This document shows, in pieces, positions 16,702-25,744 of a DNA stretch of 64,000 nt; position 1 is the stretch's first letter, and each line of letters begins with the position of its first letter. Source of the DNA: Bog-756 sp035949055 (GTDB lineage: Bacteria; Actinomycetota; Acidimicrobiia; Acidimicrobiales; RAAP-2). The stretch lies in NCBI GenBank assembly GCA_035949055.1, contig DASZIO010000050.1, forward strand, positions 62,001 through 126,000. Direction: 5' to 3'. Both the position numbers and the translations under genes were made by a program. Below the pieces are notes generated by a model, which had not been told where the DNA came from, did not search any database, and saw only the letters and a program-made list of their open reading frames with translations.

Positions 16702-17681
16702 GCCTCAGCGTCGACGAGCCCCCGTCAGCGGAGCCGGAGCGCGTTTCGACCATCGGGGGCAGCACCCGCTTCGTCCCGGGGCAGAGCCACGACCGCGTCA
16801 CGGTGGTCAACGGAAAAGTCCAGCTGGGTCAGCGGCTGAAGGACCTGTGGACCAATCGCGACCTGCTGCTGCTCCTCACCAGGACCGAGCTCAAGGTCAA
16901 GTACAAGGACTCGGTACTCGGCTACGTGTGGTCCATGCTCAACCCCACTCTGGTGTTGATCATCTACTTCGTGGTCTTCAAGGTCATCGCCCGCACCCAT
17001 CAGCCGCTCTTCGCGATCTGGCTGTTCGCCGGGCTATTGGTGTGGAACCTCTTCAGCGCGGCGGCCCTGGGTGCCACCTCGGTGGTCGTGGGTAAGGCCG
17101 GCATCGTGAAGAAGGTGGCGTTCCCTCGCGAGCTCTTGGCCTTGTCCGTGGTCGGGGTGTCCATGGTGCTCTTCGCCATCCAGGTGGTGGTGCTGATCCT
17201 GGCCATGGTGATCTTTGGCATTCACCCGGACTATGCCTACCTGCCTCTGCTGCCGCTGGCCTTCGTTGCGCTGGTCGTCTTTACCAGCGGGATGTCGATC
17301 TTCCTGTCGGCGGTCAATGTCTATCTCCGCGACACCGCGCACCTCACGGAGGTGCTGATGATGGCGTGGTTCTGGGGGACTCCCATCGTCTACACCTGGG
17401 GCCAGATCACCGGCATCCTCGCCGGTCACCCGGCGCTGGGGTGGGTTAAATACGTGTACCTGTGCAATCCGGTCACCCCGATCGTCATGACGTTCCAGCG
17501 TGCGATCTACGGGAAGACCCAGTATTCGTACGCAGGAACCGTCTACCACGTGCTCCCGAATTGGGGAGTGGCCTCCTTTGCGGGCGTGCTGGGGATCCTC
17601 CTGGTCGCCAGCATCGGCCTCTTTCTGCTCGCGCTCGTCGTCTTCGCCAGGCTCGAAGGCAACTTCGCCGAGGAGCTCTGA
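16698..17681 (+). CDS. wzm: ABC transporter permease, Wzm-like polysaccharide exporter
   Basis: A 327-residue ABC-2 type permease. After a cytoplasmic N-terminus (about 70 residues) the conserved LTRTELKVKYKDSVLGYVWS precedes six predicted membrane helices, as in Wzm/TagG proteins that export O-antigen or teichoic-acid-like polymers in an ATP-dependent way. The GTG at 16698 overlaps the clpP stop (GTGA), and the ATPase follows 3 nt after its stop. The gene pair and surrounding glycosyltransferases support polysaccharide export. Confidence 0.92.
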   Translation: MSLSVDEPPSAEPERVSTIGGSTRFVPGQSHDRVTVVNGKVQLGQRLKDLWTNRDLLLLLTRTELKVKYKDSVLGYVWSMLNPTLVLIIYFVVFKVIARTHQPLFAIWLFAGLLVWNLFSAAALGATSVVVGKAGIVKKVAFPRELLALSVVGVSMVLFAIQVVVLILAMVIFGIHPDYAYLPLLPLAFVALVVFTSGMSIFLSAVNVYLRDTAHLTEVLMMAWFWGTPIVYTWGQITGILAGHPALGWVKYVYLCNPVTPIVMTFQRAIYGKTQYSYAGTVYHVLPNWGVASFAGVLGILLVASIGLFLLALVVFARLEGNFAEEL

Positions 17682-17684
17682 CCC

Positions 17685-18956
17685 ATGGCCGCGGCCATCG
17701 AGGTCGAAGGGATCTCCAAGCAGTTCCGCCTCTACAACGAGAAGCACACCTCGCTGAAGGAGCGGGTGATCCATGGCGGCAAGATGCCGTTCACGCCGTT
17801 CTGGGCCTTGCGCGACGTGAACGTCGAGATCAACCAAGGCGAGACCTTCGGGATCCTCGGGCGCAACGGATGCGGCAAGTCCACCCTCCTCAAATGTATT
17901 GCCGGCATTCTCAAGCCCACCTCCGGCGAGATCCGGGTGCGGGGGAGCCTGGCCGCCATGCTCGAGCTCGGGGCCGGCTTCCAGCCCGACCTGTCCGGGC
18001 GCGACAACATCTATCTCAACGGGTCCCTGCTCGGGCTGTCGAGGACGGAAATCGCCAGGAGATTCGACGACATCGTGGCGTTTGCCGAGCTCGAGGACTT
18101 CATCGACAACCAGGTGAAGTTCTACTCGTCGGGAATGTACGTGCGTCTCGGTTTCGCGGTGGCCGTCAACGTCGAGCCGGACGTCCTCTTGGTCGATGAG
18201 GTGCTGGCCGTCGGCGACGCCAACTTTCAGCGCAAATGCCTCGACCACGTGAAGAAGTTCCAGCGCGAGGGGCGCACCATCGTCGTCGTGAGCCACGGGA
18301 CCGACACCATCCGTCAGAATTGCGGGCGGGTCATGGTGATGAACCACGGTCAGGTGATCACCGTCGACGAGCCCGGTGAGGGCATCCGGGTGTACATGGC
18401 CGACCTCCTTGGCGTGGGAACCCACCCCGGTTCCGAGTCGGGGGGCATCGAGGGCAACGTGCTCGCCATCGGCACGGTGCGGGCCGAGCACGGGGGAAGC
18501 GGGGCCCGGACGCACATGTACCCGGGCGAGTCGCTGACCGTGACCGCCGACGTGGACAGTCTCGCCGCCGTACCCAATGCCCTGGCCACCATTGCCATCT
18601 ATGACGACAAGAACGAACTGGTGTTCGCGTCGGACCCGGACGATCCGGCCTGCGAGATGGAGATCCCGGTGGGCGGTGGCATCGTGCGGTTCGTCTTCCC
18701 CGAGGTTCCCCTGCTGGACGGGACGTACTCGGTCAGCGTCGGGGTCAGGAGCGCCACTGAGACGGCCATCTTCGACCTCAAGGACCAGGTGACCCAGTTC
18801 GAGGTGGCCAACCCCGGACGGGCCACCGGACGAGTCCGGCTTCCCCTGGATGCAAGCTTCCGACTTCGATCGGCCGCGGCCGGGTCCACCGGCGAGGTCC
18901 CCGCCGTGAGCGCCGCCTTCACACCCCTCGCCGGCTGGGAGGAGACCGCCTCGTGA
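17685..18956 (+). CDS. wzt: ABC transporter ATPase with C-terminal glycan-binding domain, Wzt-like
   Basis: A 423-residue ATPase. Walker A is GRNGCGKST (about residues 60-68), the signature region is YSSGMYVRLGFAVA, and Walker B is VLLVDEVLAVGD. The Wzt/TagH type is also shown by LGAGFQPDLSGRDNIYLNG. Residues about 250-400 form a beta-rich C-terminal domain like the Wzt domain that recognises the modified chain end before export. That fits the methyltransferases in the locus, because methylation often caps such chains. The gene overlaps the next one by 4 nt. Confidence 0.93.
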   Translation: MAAAIEVEGISKQFRLYNEKHTSLKERVIHGGKMPFTPFWALRDVNVEINQGETFGILGRNGCGKSTLLKCIAGILKPTSGEIRVRGSLAAMLELGAGFQPDLSGRDNIYLNGSLLGLSRTEIARRFDDIVAFAELEDFIDNQVKFYSSGMYVRLGFAVAVNVEPDVLLVDEVLAVGDANFQRKCLDHVKKFQREGRTIVVVSHGTDTIRQNCGRVMVMNHGQVITVDEPGEGIRVYMADLLGVGTHPGSESGGIEGNVLAIGTVRAEHGGSGARTHMYPGESLTVTADVDSLAAVPNALATIAIYDDKNELVFASDPDDPACEMEIPVGGGIVRFVFPEVPLLDGTYSVSVGVRSATETAIFDLKDQVTQFEVANPGRATGRVRLPLDASFRLRSAAAGSTGEVPAVSAAFTPLAGWEETAS

Positions 18957-20041
18957 CAGTGGCTCGGATCGACCAGGTCATCCCCTCCCTGGCCAGTCGG
19001 GATGCCATCGGCGGCCACGTGATGCAACTCAGGGACCTGCTCCGGTCGAGCGGGTACCGCTCGGACATCTACTACGGCAACGCCACGGCAGACCGGCTCG
19101 ACGAAGGCCTGCCCGTGACCCGGCTCGGCGACCGCTCCTCCACCGGGCGGGTGCTCCTCTACCAGCTGTCCATCGGCAGTGGGGTGGCGGATGTGTTTCG
19201 CCAGCGGCGCGAGCGGAAGTTCGTCAACTATCACAACATCACCCCGGCCGACCTGCTCGACGCCTGGATGCCGTCGGTGGGTGACGAGGTCCGACGGGGC
19301 CGGGCCCAATTGCGCGATCTGGCGCCGGTCACCGAGTTCGCCATCGCCGACTCGTGTTTCAACGAGCGCGAGCTCCAGGCGGCCGGCTACCGGTCGACCA
19401 CCACCGTGCCCCTCCTGATCGACCTCGACGGCTTCGCCGGCACACCCGATCGGGCCCTGGCCACCCGGCTGGCGGAGGAGAAGGCCGACGGCGGCGCCGA
19501 CCTGCTGTTCGTGGGCAAGGTCTCCCCTCACAAGGGCCAGCACGACCTGGTGAAAGCCCTGGCTGCTTACCGCCGGCTCTACGACGGCCGGGCCCGACTG
19601 CGGCTGGTGGGCGGCGCCATCAGCGAGGAGTACCAATCAGCCGTCGAGCGGTTCGCCGACGAGCTCGGCCTCCGGACGGCAGTCGAGATCGCCGGATCAG
19701 TGAGCCACGAGGAGCTCATCGCCTACTACGGCGCCGCGGACGCCTTCGTCTGCCTCTCCAATCACGAGGGGTTCTGCGTCCCGCTGATCGAGGCCATGTA
19801 CCACCGGCTGCCGATCGTGGCCTACACCAACACCGCGGTCCCCGAAACCGTGCTGGGTGCGGGCCTGATCCTCCCCAACAAGGAGCCGATGCGGGTGGCC
19901 GCCGCCGTCGATCGGGTCGTACGCGACGACGAGCTCCGGGCCACGCTGGCCCAAGCCGCCTCAGAGCGGGTGGTGGCCTTCTCCCTGCCGCGGGTGAAAG
20001 AAGGGTTCGCGTCCGCCATCGAAGCCGCCTGCGCGGCGTGA
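18953..20041 (+). CDS. GT4-type glycosyltransferase, module type A
   Basis: A 362-residue GT-B enzyme. It opens with IDQVIPSLASRDAIGGHVMQ, contains YHNITPADLL, and has LLFVGKVSPHKGQHDLVKAL and SNHEGFCVPLIEAM as donor-site segments. The GTG at 18953 overlaps the ATPase stop by 4 nt. It is followed after 42 nt by a type B enzyme, repeating the A-B order seen at 11527/12624. Confidence 0.88.
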   Translation: MTVARIDQVIPSLASRDAIGGHVMQLRDLLRSSGYRSDIYYGNATADRLDEGLPVTRLGDRSSTGRVLLYQLSIGSGVADVFRQRRERKFVNYHNITPADLLDAWMPSVGDEVRRGRAQLRDLAPVTEFAIADSCFNERELQAAGYRSTTTVPLLIDLDGFAGTPDRALATRLAEEKADGGADLLFVGKVSPHKGQHDLVKALAAYRRLYDGRARLRLVGGAISEEYQSAVERFADELGLRTAVEIAGSVSHEELIAYYGAADAFVCLSNHEGFCVPLIEAMYHRLPIVAYTNTAVPETVLGAGLILPNKEPMRVAAAVDRVVRDDELRATLAQAASERVVAFSLPRVKEGFASAIEAACAA

Positions 20042-20083
20042 CCGCCCCGACCGGGCCATCGCGTTAGCGCCGCCGGCCACCCG

Positions 20084-21247
20084 ATGAAGGTCGCCTTCGT
20101 GGTTCCCCGGTACGGGCCGACCGTGGTCGGAGGGGCGGAGACAGCCGCCCGTCTCCTGGCCGAGCACCTGGTATCGCAGATGAGGTGGGAGGTCGAGGTC
20201 CTGACGAGCTGTGCCGAGGACTTCGTCACGTGGGAGGACGTGTTCGAGGCGGGGGAGGAGGCCATCAACGGGGTGGCCGTGACCCGCTTTGCGTCCTCGA
20301 CGGGCCGGGACCCCTCGTTCCATCCGTTCTCGGCCTCTCTTCTCGCCGAGCCGTCACGGGTGTCGATGGCCGATGCGGAGCGGTGGGTGGACCTGCAGGG
20401 GCCGGTCCTGCCGGCCCTGACCGAGGCGTGTGCCCGATCCGACGCCGATGCGGTGGTCTTCTATCCGTATCTCTACTACCCGACGGTCCGGGCCATCGGA
20501 AGGGTGCGGGCGCCGACCATCCTCCACCCGGCCGCTCACGACGAACCCGCCCTGCACCTGCCGGTCTTCCCCACGGTCTTCGAGACGGCCGACGGGCTGG
20601 TCTTCCAGACGGTGGCCGAGCGAGAGCTGGTGCAGCGGACCTTCCCGGTAGCATCCCATCGCCAGCTCCTGCTGGGCCTCGGGGTCGATGACCCCGACCG
20701 GATGCCGATCCAGACCGCCGGTGTCAAACCGCCCTTCCTCCTGGGCCTCGGGCGGGTCGACCGACACAAGGGCACCCCTTGGTTGGTCTCCCTCTTCGCC
20801 GCCTACAAGCAACGCCATCCCGGGCCCCTGCGCCTGGTGCTCGCCGGACCCGTCGTCGAGCCCGTCCCGCATCATTCCGACATCGACGTGCTCGGTGCCG
20901 TACCCGAGCCCGAGAAGTGGGCCCTGTTGCAGGAGGCCGCGGCCCTCGTCTCACCGTCGCCCTACGAGGCGTTCTCTCTGGCGGTGGCGGAGGCATGGAG
21001 CGCCCGGACCCCGGTGCTGGTCAACCGAGCGTGCCGGGCCACGGTAGAGCACTGCCGGCGCTCCGGAGGCGGCCTGCCCTTTGCCGGGTTCGCCGACTTC
21101 GAGGCCATCGTGGACCGATTGACCGGAGACCCGGCGGCGGCCCGGCGCCTCGGGGCCCGCGGTCGCGCCTATGTGGACCGCTGGTTCCGGTGGCCGCGGG
21201 TCGTCGATCGCTACGCCGGTTTCGTCGAGCGGGTCGCGGCGGCGTAG
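20084..21247 (+). CDS. GT4-type glycosyltransferase, module type B
   Basis: A 387-residue GT-B enzyme starting MKVAFVVPRYGPTVVGGAET. It has LLGLGRVDRHKGTPWLVSLF as the donor-domain start and VSPSPYEAFSLAVAEAW as the E-x7-E site. It is the clear paralog of 12624-13871 (shared HPAAHDEPAL and CRRSGGGL). The ATG at 20084 is 42 nt after the preceding gene, without overlap. It ends the rightward exporter operon and converges on the membrane protein gene ending at 21265. Confidence 0.88.
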   Translation: MKVAFVVPRYGPTVVGGAETAARLLAEHLVSQMRWEVEVLTSCAEDFVTWEDVFEAGEEAINGVAVTRFASSTGRDPSFHPFSASLLAEPSRVSMADAERWVDLQGPVLPALTEACARSDADAVVFYPYLYYPTVRAIGRVRAPTILHPAAHDEPALHLPVFPTVFETADGLVFQTVAERELVQRTFPVASHRQLLLGLGVDDPDRMPIQTAGVKPPFLLGLGRVDRHKGTPWLVSLFAAYKQRHPGPLRLVLAGPVVEPVPHHSDIDVLGAVPEPEKWALLQEAAALVSPSPYEAFSLAVAEAWSARTPVLVNRACRATVEHCRRSGGGLPFAGFADFEAIVDRLTGDPAAARRLGARGRAYVDRWFRWPRVVDRYAGFVERVAAA

Positions 21248-21264
21248 CCCCGGGCCGCCGTCGA

Positions 21265-23055
21265 TCAAAGCCCGGCACCCAGCGGGCGCGGTCCCGGCGA
21301 CTGGACGATGTCGACCCCGATGAGGTTCTGCCCGGGCTGGACGCGCCAGACCCGGTAGCCGCCGATGGGCCGAGGCGTGGTCACCGGCACGGCGTGCCCC
21401 TCGGCGGTGGCGCGGGCCAGGCCCGGCAGGGCCGGCGAGGCCACGAGGAGGACCGAACCGCCTGGACCGGCCGGCACGGTGCGACCGGTTGCGTAGTAAA
21501 GGACCCCGTGGAGCTCGTTGTAGACGACGGCGCCCGGGGCGATGAGCGCGATGCGGGCGTCAGGTAGTACCCACCCGGCATTGCGGTAAATATTGGCCCC
21601 GCCGTCCGGCATGTCGAACACCACCACGTCGCGGTTGGTCCGGAGCAATGGTGCGAGACCACCCAAGGCGGCGTCGATGTCGTCGGCGCTCTCGATGGTC
21701 GCTCGGGTGTCGAGGAACGGCGCCTGATAGCGCGGCTGGACGAGCCAGACCGGTCCGGCGCTCCTGACCCACTGCTCGGGGAGCACCCCGCCCCCGACCA
21801 GGAACCGCTGCGCCCCGAGGACGACGACCGCCGCCACGGCGAGGGAGGTCACCACCATCCATGCCGGCGACGTCCGGCGGTGTGGTGCTCCGTGCCGACC
21901 GAGCGCGCCGAGCGGGAGGAGCAGGGCGATGGTGGCCGCAGGAAGATAGGCCAGCAGGTAACCCCCTTTGGCGAACTGCACCAGCGACACGATGAGGACC
22001 GGCGGGACGATGGCCGCGGCGAGGATGGCGGTGCGCCCCTGGTACCAGGGACGGGTCCATCGCGGCAGGACGGGGATCCCCGCCGGCCTGTCGGATCGCG
22101 GCGACGGGCCCGCGGCCAGGCGCCGGAAGAGCAAGCCGATGAGCCCGATGGCGGCCAGGAGGGCCAGCGGCGCCAAGGCGACCACCGTGTAGGCCAGGAA
22201 CGTGCCGACGTTGGTGGCCCCGCCGGTGGCGTGATCGAGCACCGAGGTGAGTTGGGCTGCTCCCGCCGCCTCGTGCCGGGTGGCGCCGGCCCAGGCCGAC
22301 AGGCCGCCAGGTTGCTCCACCGCCATCGGCACCAGCCAGACCCCGACCGCCGCCGCACCGGCCAGCACGGTGACGACCAGGCGGCTCCACCGCCGGCTCG
22401 ACCCGATGATCGACCCGATCACGGCGATGAGCGCCAACACGGCGAAGGACTCGAACGCTGACTGGCGGAAGCCGGCCACGAGCGCGAGGACAACCGCCGC
22501 CGCCACGCCGTGCCAGCTCCCGGGGCGGGCCCGCCAGGCCAGGACCATGAGCCCGGCGCAGCCGAGCATGTCGAACGAGTAGGTGCCGACGGCCGAACCC
22601 GCGAACCAGGCGAACGGGGAGGTGGCGACGATGGCGCCGGCGGCGAGTCCCACCCACCAGCCGCCCAGGTCCTTACCGGCCAACGCGGTCAGCCCGGCAG
22701 CTGCCGCCGAGGCCAGGGCGGTGACCAACACCAGGCTGCGGACGGTGCCCGCCCCGGTGACGGCGTGGACCAGCCGGCCCGAGAACACGTACAGCCAATA
22801 TCCGGGCGGCTGAGGTTGGCCGTGGGTCACGTCGTAGTGGCCGACCGCCGAGGCGTACTGGGCCGAGTCCCAATCGGTCGGGCCCGTGGCCGCGGTGACC
22901 AGGCGCAAGACGAGGGTGGCCGCGGCCACGGTCCAGGGAATGGCCGCCACCGAAGGGTGGCCCTTCGCCCGGCGCCGACGCTCGGCCCTGGTCAGGACCG
23001 GCGCGGCCGGCTGGGGTGCCAGCGAGTCGGAGAAGCCGGCGGGCTCGAAGGCCAT
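21265..23055 (-). CDS. Polytopic membrane protein, GT-C (PMT/DUF2723-like) glycosyltransferase
   Basis: A 596-residue protein with about 10-12 hydrophobic helices and a C-terminal extracytoplasmic part (about residues 430-596). The first external loop contains DWDSAQYASAVGHYDV, where the acidic residue at the helix end is the hallmark of GT-C lipid-phosphosugar-dependent transferases, followed by QPQPPGYWLYV. It probably moves a sugar from a polyprenyl-phosphate donor to a glycan or protein outside the membrane. On the minus strand TACCCT lies 5 nt before its ATG at 23055. It converges on the exporter operon. Confidence 0.7.
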   Translation of the reverse strand: MAFEPAGFSDSLAPQPAAPVLTRAERRRRAKGHPSVAAIPWTVAAATLVLRLVTAATGPTDWDSAQYASAVGHYDVTHGQPQPPGYWLYVFSGRLVHAVTGAGTVRSLVLVTALASAAAAGLTALAGKDLGGWWVGLAAGAIVATSPFAWFAGSAVGTYSFDMLGCAGLMVLAWRARPGSWHGVAAAVVLALVAGFRQSAFESFAVLALIAVIGSIIGSSRRWSRLVVTVLAGAAAVGVWLVPMAVEQPGGLSAWAGATRHEAAGAAQLTSVLDHATGGATNVGTFLAYTVVALAPLALLAAIGLIGLLFRRLAAGPSPRSDRPAGIPVLPRWTRPWYQGRTAILAAAIVPPVLIVSLVQFAKGGYLLAYLPAATIALLLPLGALGRHGAPHRRTSPAWMVVTSLAVAAVVVLGAQRFLVGGGVLPEQWVRSAGPVWLVQPRYQAPFLDTRATIESADDIDAALGGLAPLLRTNRDVVVFDMPDGGANIYRNAGWVLPDARIALIAPGAVVYNELHGVLYYATGRTVPAGPGGSVLLVASPALPGLARATAEGHAVPVTTPRPIGGYRVWRVQPGQNLIGVDIVQSPGPRPLGAGL

Positions 23056-23060
23056 AGCTC

Positions 23061-23066
23061 AGGGTA
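23061..23066 (-). promoter_or_regulatory. Leaderless -10 element for the GT-C-like gene
   Basis: TACCCT on the minus strand (23066 to 23061), then five bases and ATG at 23055. The rest of the 230-nt divergent spacer to 23288 holds no other feature I can name. Confidence 0.45.
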
Positions 23067-23287
23067 CCGAGCGACCACGGCGGGTCGGGGCATGGTTCGG
23101 ACGTGTCTGGGACAGCGGGCCCCGTCGGTCGAAGCCCGAATCGGGGAGCGGCGGTACCGGGGTTCAGTCGGCCGGGCGGATGGCCGATACCACTGTGATC
23201 GTGCGATTCGCGCCCGATGGTCGCGGCCAGCCGTGAGCCGTGCTCACCGGCCGGCCCCGGGCACGGCCGACTGATGGGAGAGACGGC

Positions 23288-25573
23288 ATGGGAGATGGTC
23301 GGGTCGAGCCAGGTGACGCCCCCGGTGGTGTCGGTGGGACCGGGAGGCCGAGGCGGGTGGCCATCACTGCGGCGGCAGCCACGTTGGGCCTCATGGCCGG
23401 ACTGGTGACCGTGGCGGGATCGGCCCGGCCGGCCTCGTCGACCTCGGTCCGGTCCCCCGCCCTGTCCGCCTCGCTCGTGTGGCAGCAGTCGCTGCCCGAC
23501 GCCGGTTCGCCCATCGGGCAGGGCTCGCCCTCGGTGGCCACGCTGGACGGTGGTGGGCCTTCCGTGGTGGTGGGTGACCGGGCCGGCAACCTGTGGGCGT
23601 TCCATCTGACTGACGGTTCGGGCACTCCCGGATGGCCGGCCCACCTCGGGGTACCCATCGACTCGACCCCGTCGGCCACGCCGGACGGCACCGGTACCGA
23701 GGCGGTCTTCGTCGGCGGGGGAAACGCCGGTCAGCCCCGGGTCGGCGGGTACTACGCCTTCAGTCACACCGGTGCCCAATTGTGGGGTCGCAACGCCACC
23801 GACGCGAACGGGAATTACGGCGTCCAGGCGTCGATGTCGGTGGGAGGCCTGAATGGCGTGAACGCGGTGGTGGCCCCCTCCCTCGGTCAGAACGAGTACG
23901 CGTTCGCCGCGGGCAATGGGGCGCTCCTACCGGGCTGGCCCTTCTTCACGGCCGACAGCGGCTTCAGCACCCCATCGCTGGCCGACCTGTACAGCAACGG
24001 ACAGACCGAGGTCGTCGAGGGCGGCGACTCGACACAGGGACTGGCCAATGGGGTGAACTACGCCAACGGTGGCCATCTCCGGGTCCTCGGCCCGGGTGGG
24101 AACCTCATCTGTGACCACGACACCAACCAGACCGTCGACTCCTCGCCGGCAGTGGGCAACTTCCTCGCCGGGGGCCAGACCGGCATCGCCTTCGGGACGG
24201 GCTCCTTCTATCCGGGGGCGTCGGACTCCAACACCCTGTTCGGCTCCGATTCCCGCTGCAACATCGTCTGGCGCACCAACCTGGGCGGGAACACGGTGAG
24301 CAGCCCCGCCGTCGGTGACCTCGAGGGCGACGGCAATGTCCAGGTGATCGAAGGGGCCGACACCGGTTCGAGCGGGCTGGTGTGGGCGGTCAACGGCGCC
24401 AACGGCGCAGCCATGCCGGGATGGCCGCAGGCCACCCCCGGACGCATCATCGGTGGGGTGGCCACCGCTGACCTCACCGGCGGTGGGTACAACGATGTAC
24501 TCGTCCCGACCACAGCCGGATTGGTCATCTATGACGGTCGGAGCGCCCAGGCGGTGGCCACCTTGGGCGCGGGCTCCATCGGGCTCCAGAACTCGCCCCT
24601 GGTCACCGTCGATCCCAACGGCCAGATCGGGATCACCATCGCCGGCTACAACGCCGGCAATGCCGGGCTCATCCAGCATTACGAGATCGCCGGGTCGGCC
24701 GGCCATTCGCTGGGGAAGCGCTCATGGCCGATGTTCCACCAGAATCCGCAACTGACCGGGTGGATCGCCCAGGCCGCGCTCGGCCACCTGAACCAGCCCA
24801 TCGTGGGCATGGCCTCGACGGTGGACGGCGGCGGTTATTGGAACGTCGCCTCGGACGGCGGCATCTTCTCCTTCGGCGACGCCCAGTTCTACGGCTCGAC
24901 CGGTGCCATCCGGCTCAACCAACCGGTGGTGGGCATGGCCCCCACACCCAGCGGGCGGGGCTACTGGCTGGTGGCGTCCGACGGCGGCATCTTCACCTTC
25001 GGCGACGCCCAGTTCTACGGCTCGACCGGCAACCTGCGGCTCAACCGACCGGTGGTGGGGATGACCCCGACACCCAGCGGACGGGGCTACTGGCTGGTGG
25101 CGTCCGACGGCGGCATCTTCTCCTTCGGCGACGCCGCCTTCCACGGCTCGACCGGTGCCCTGCGCCTCAACCAACCGGTGGTGGGCATGGCCGCCACCCC
25201 CGGGGGGCAGGGCTACTGGCTGGTGGCCTCCGACGGGGGAATCTTCGCCTTCGGGAACGCGCCGTTCTACGGCTCGACCGGTGCCATCCGGCTCAACCGC
25301 CCGGTGGTGGGCATGGCCGCCACCCCCGGAGGTCAGGGCTACTGGCTGGTGGCGTCCGACGGCGGCATCTTCACGTTCGGCAATGCCCCGTTCTACGGCT
25401 CGACCGGTGCCATCCGGCTCAACCAACCGGTGGTGGGCATGGCCGCCACGCCCTCGGGTGGCGGGTACTGGTTCGCGGCCGCGGACGGAGGCATGTTCAG
25501 CTTCGGCAACGCCATCTTCTACGGGTCGATGCCCCTGGTGTTCCTCAACCAGGCCGGCGCCGGCAGCGACTGA
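23288..25573 (+). CDS. Secreted FG-GAP/beta-propeller protein with six C-terminal 42-residue repeats
   Basis: A 761-residue exported protein. Residues about 20-50 form a signal peptide (VAITAAAATLGLMAGLVTVAG). Residues about 55-490 are beta-propeller-like with FG-GAP-type blades (SSPAVGDLEGDGNVQVIEGAD, TPSLADLYSNGQTEVVEGGD). Residues about 500-752 contain six 42-residue repeats (LNQPVVGMAPTPSGRGYW, then ASDGGIFSFGDAQFYGSTG), a type I recall from Acidimicrobiia. It is probably a cell-surface protein or adhesin; the ligand is unknown. The ATG at 23288 follows GGGAGAGACGGC; an upstream in-frame start is less likely. Confidence 0.83.
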   Translation: MGDGRVEPGDAPGGVGGTGRPRRVAITAAAATLGLMAGLVTVAGSARPASSTSVRSPALSASLVWQQSLPDAGSPIGQGSPSVATLDGGGPSVVVGDRAGNLWAFHLTDGSGTPGWPAHLGVPIDSTPSATPDGTGTEAVFVGGGNAGQPRVGGYYAFSHTGAQLWGRNATDANGNYGVQASMSVGGLNGVNAVVAPSLGQNEYAFAAGNGALLPGWPFFTADSGFSTPSLADLYSNGQTEVVEGGDSTQGLANGVNYANGGHLRVLGPGGNLICDHDTNQTVDSSPAVGNFLAGGQTGIAFGTGSFYPGASDSNTLFGSDSRCNIVWRTNLGGNTVSSPAVGDLEGDGNVQVIEGADTGSSGLVWAVNGANGAAMPGWPQATPGRIIGGVATADLTGGGYNDVLVPTTAGLVIYDGRSAQAVATLGAGSIGLQNSPLVTVDPNGQIGITIAGYNAGNAGLIQHYEIAGSAGHSLGKRSWPMFHQNPQLTGWIAQAALGHLNQPIVGMASTVDGGGYWNVASDGGIFSFGDAQFYGSTGAIRLNQPVVGMAPTPSGRGYWLVASDGGIFTFGDAQFYGSTGNLRLNRPVVGMTPTPSGRGYWLVASDGGIFSFGDAAFHGSTGALRLNQPVVGMAATPGGQGYWLVASDGGIFAFGNAPFYGSTGAIRLNRPVVGMAATPGGQGYWLVASDGGIFTFGNAPFYGSTGAIRLNQPVVGMAATPSGGGYWFAAADGGMFSFGNAIFYGSMPLVFLNQAGAGSD
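24788..25543 (+). repeat. Six tandem 126-bp units inside the secreted protein gene
   Basis: The LNQP/LNRP codons recur at 24788, 24914, 25040, 25166, 25292 and 25418, exactly 126 bp apart, and LNQ recurs at 25544. Units 2-6 are nearly identical in long stretches, including synonymous positions, which suggests recent duplication or gene conversion. Units 1 and 6 are more diverged, as in arrays that expand from the middle. Confidence 0.93.
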
Positions 25574-25728
25574 CCCCGGCCACCGGCGCGTGAGGTCGCC
25601 GGGCAGCGTCCCAACCGCCGAGGCCGCGTACCGGCGTCAGATCGTCCGCACGCGGCTGAGCCATTAGCCCGTCTGGCGTTTCTTCGACAGTCGGGACGAC
25701 GCTCACCGATGGCCCCCGGGCCAGGTCG

Positions 25729-25734
25729 TAAGGT
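25729..25734 (+). promoter_or_regulatory. -10-like element for the kinase-like/LPG-synthase-like gene
   Basis: TAAGGT lies 10 nt before the ATG at 25745. The spacing supports that ATG rather than the in-frame ATG at 25709, which lies upstream of the hexamer. Confidence 0.4.
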
Positions 25735-25744
25735 GCAGGTTGCC

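Noticed and set aside
24788..25543. The 126-bp repeats as a CRISPR-like array.
   Set aside because: The repeats are contiguous, coding in one frame and lack unique spacers; they encode protein repeats.
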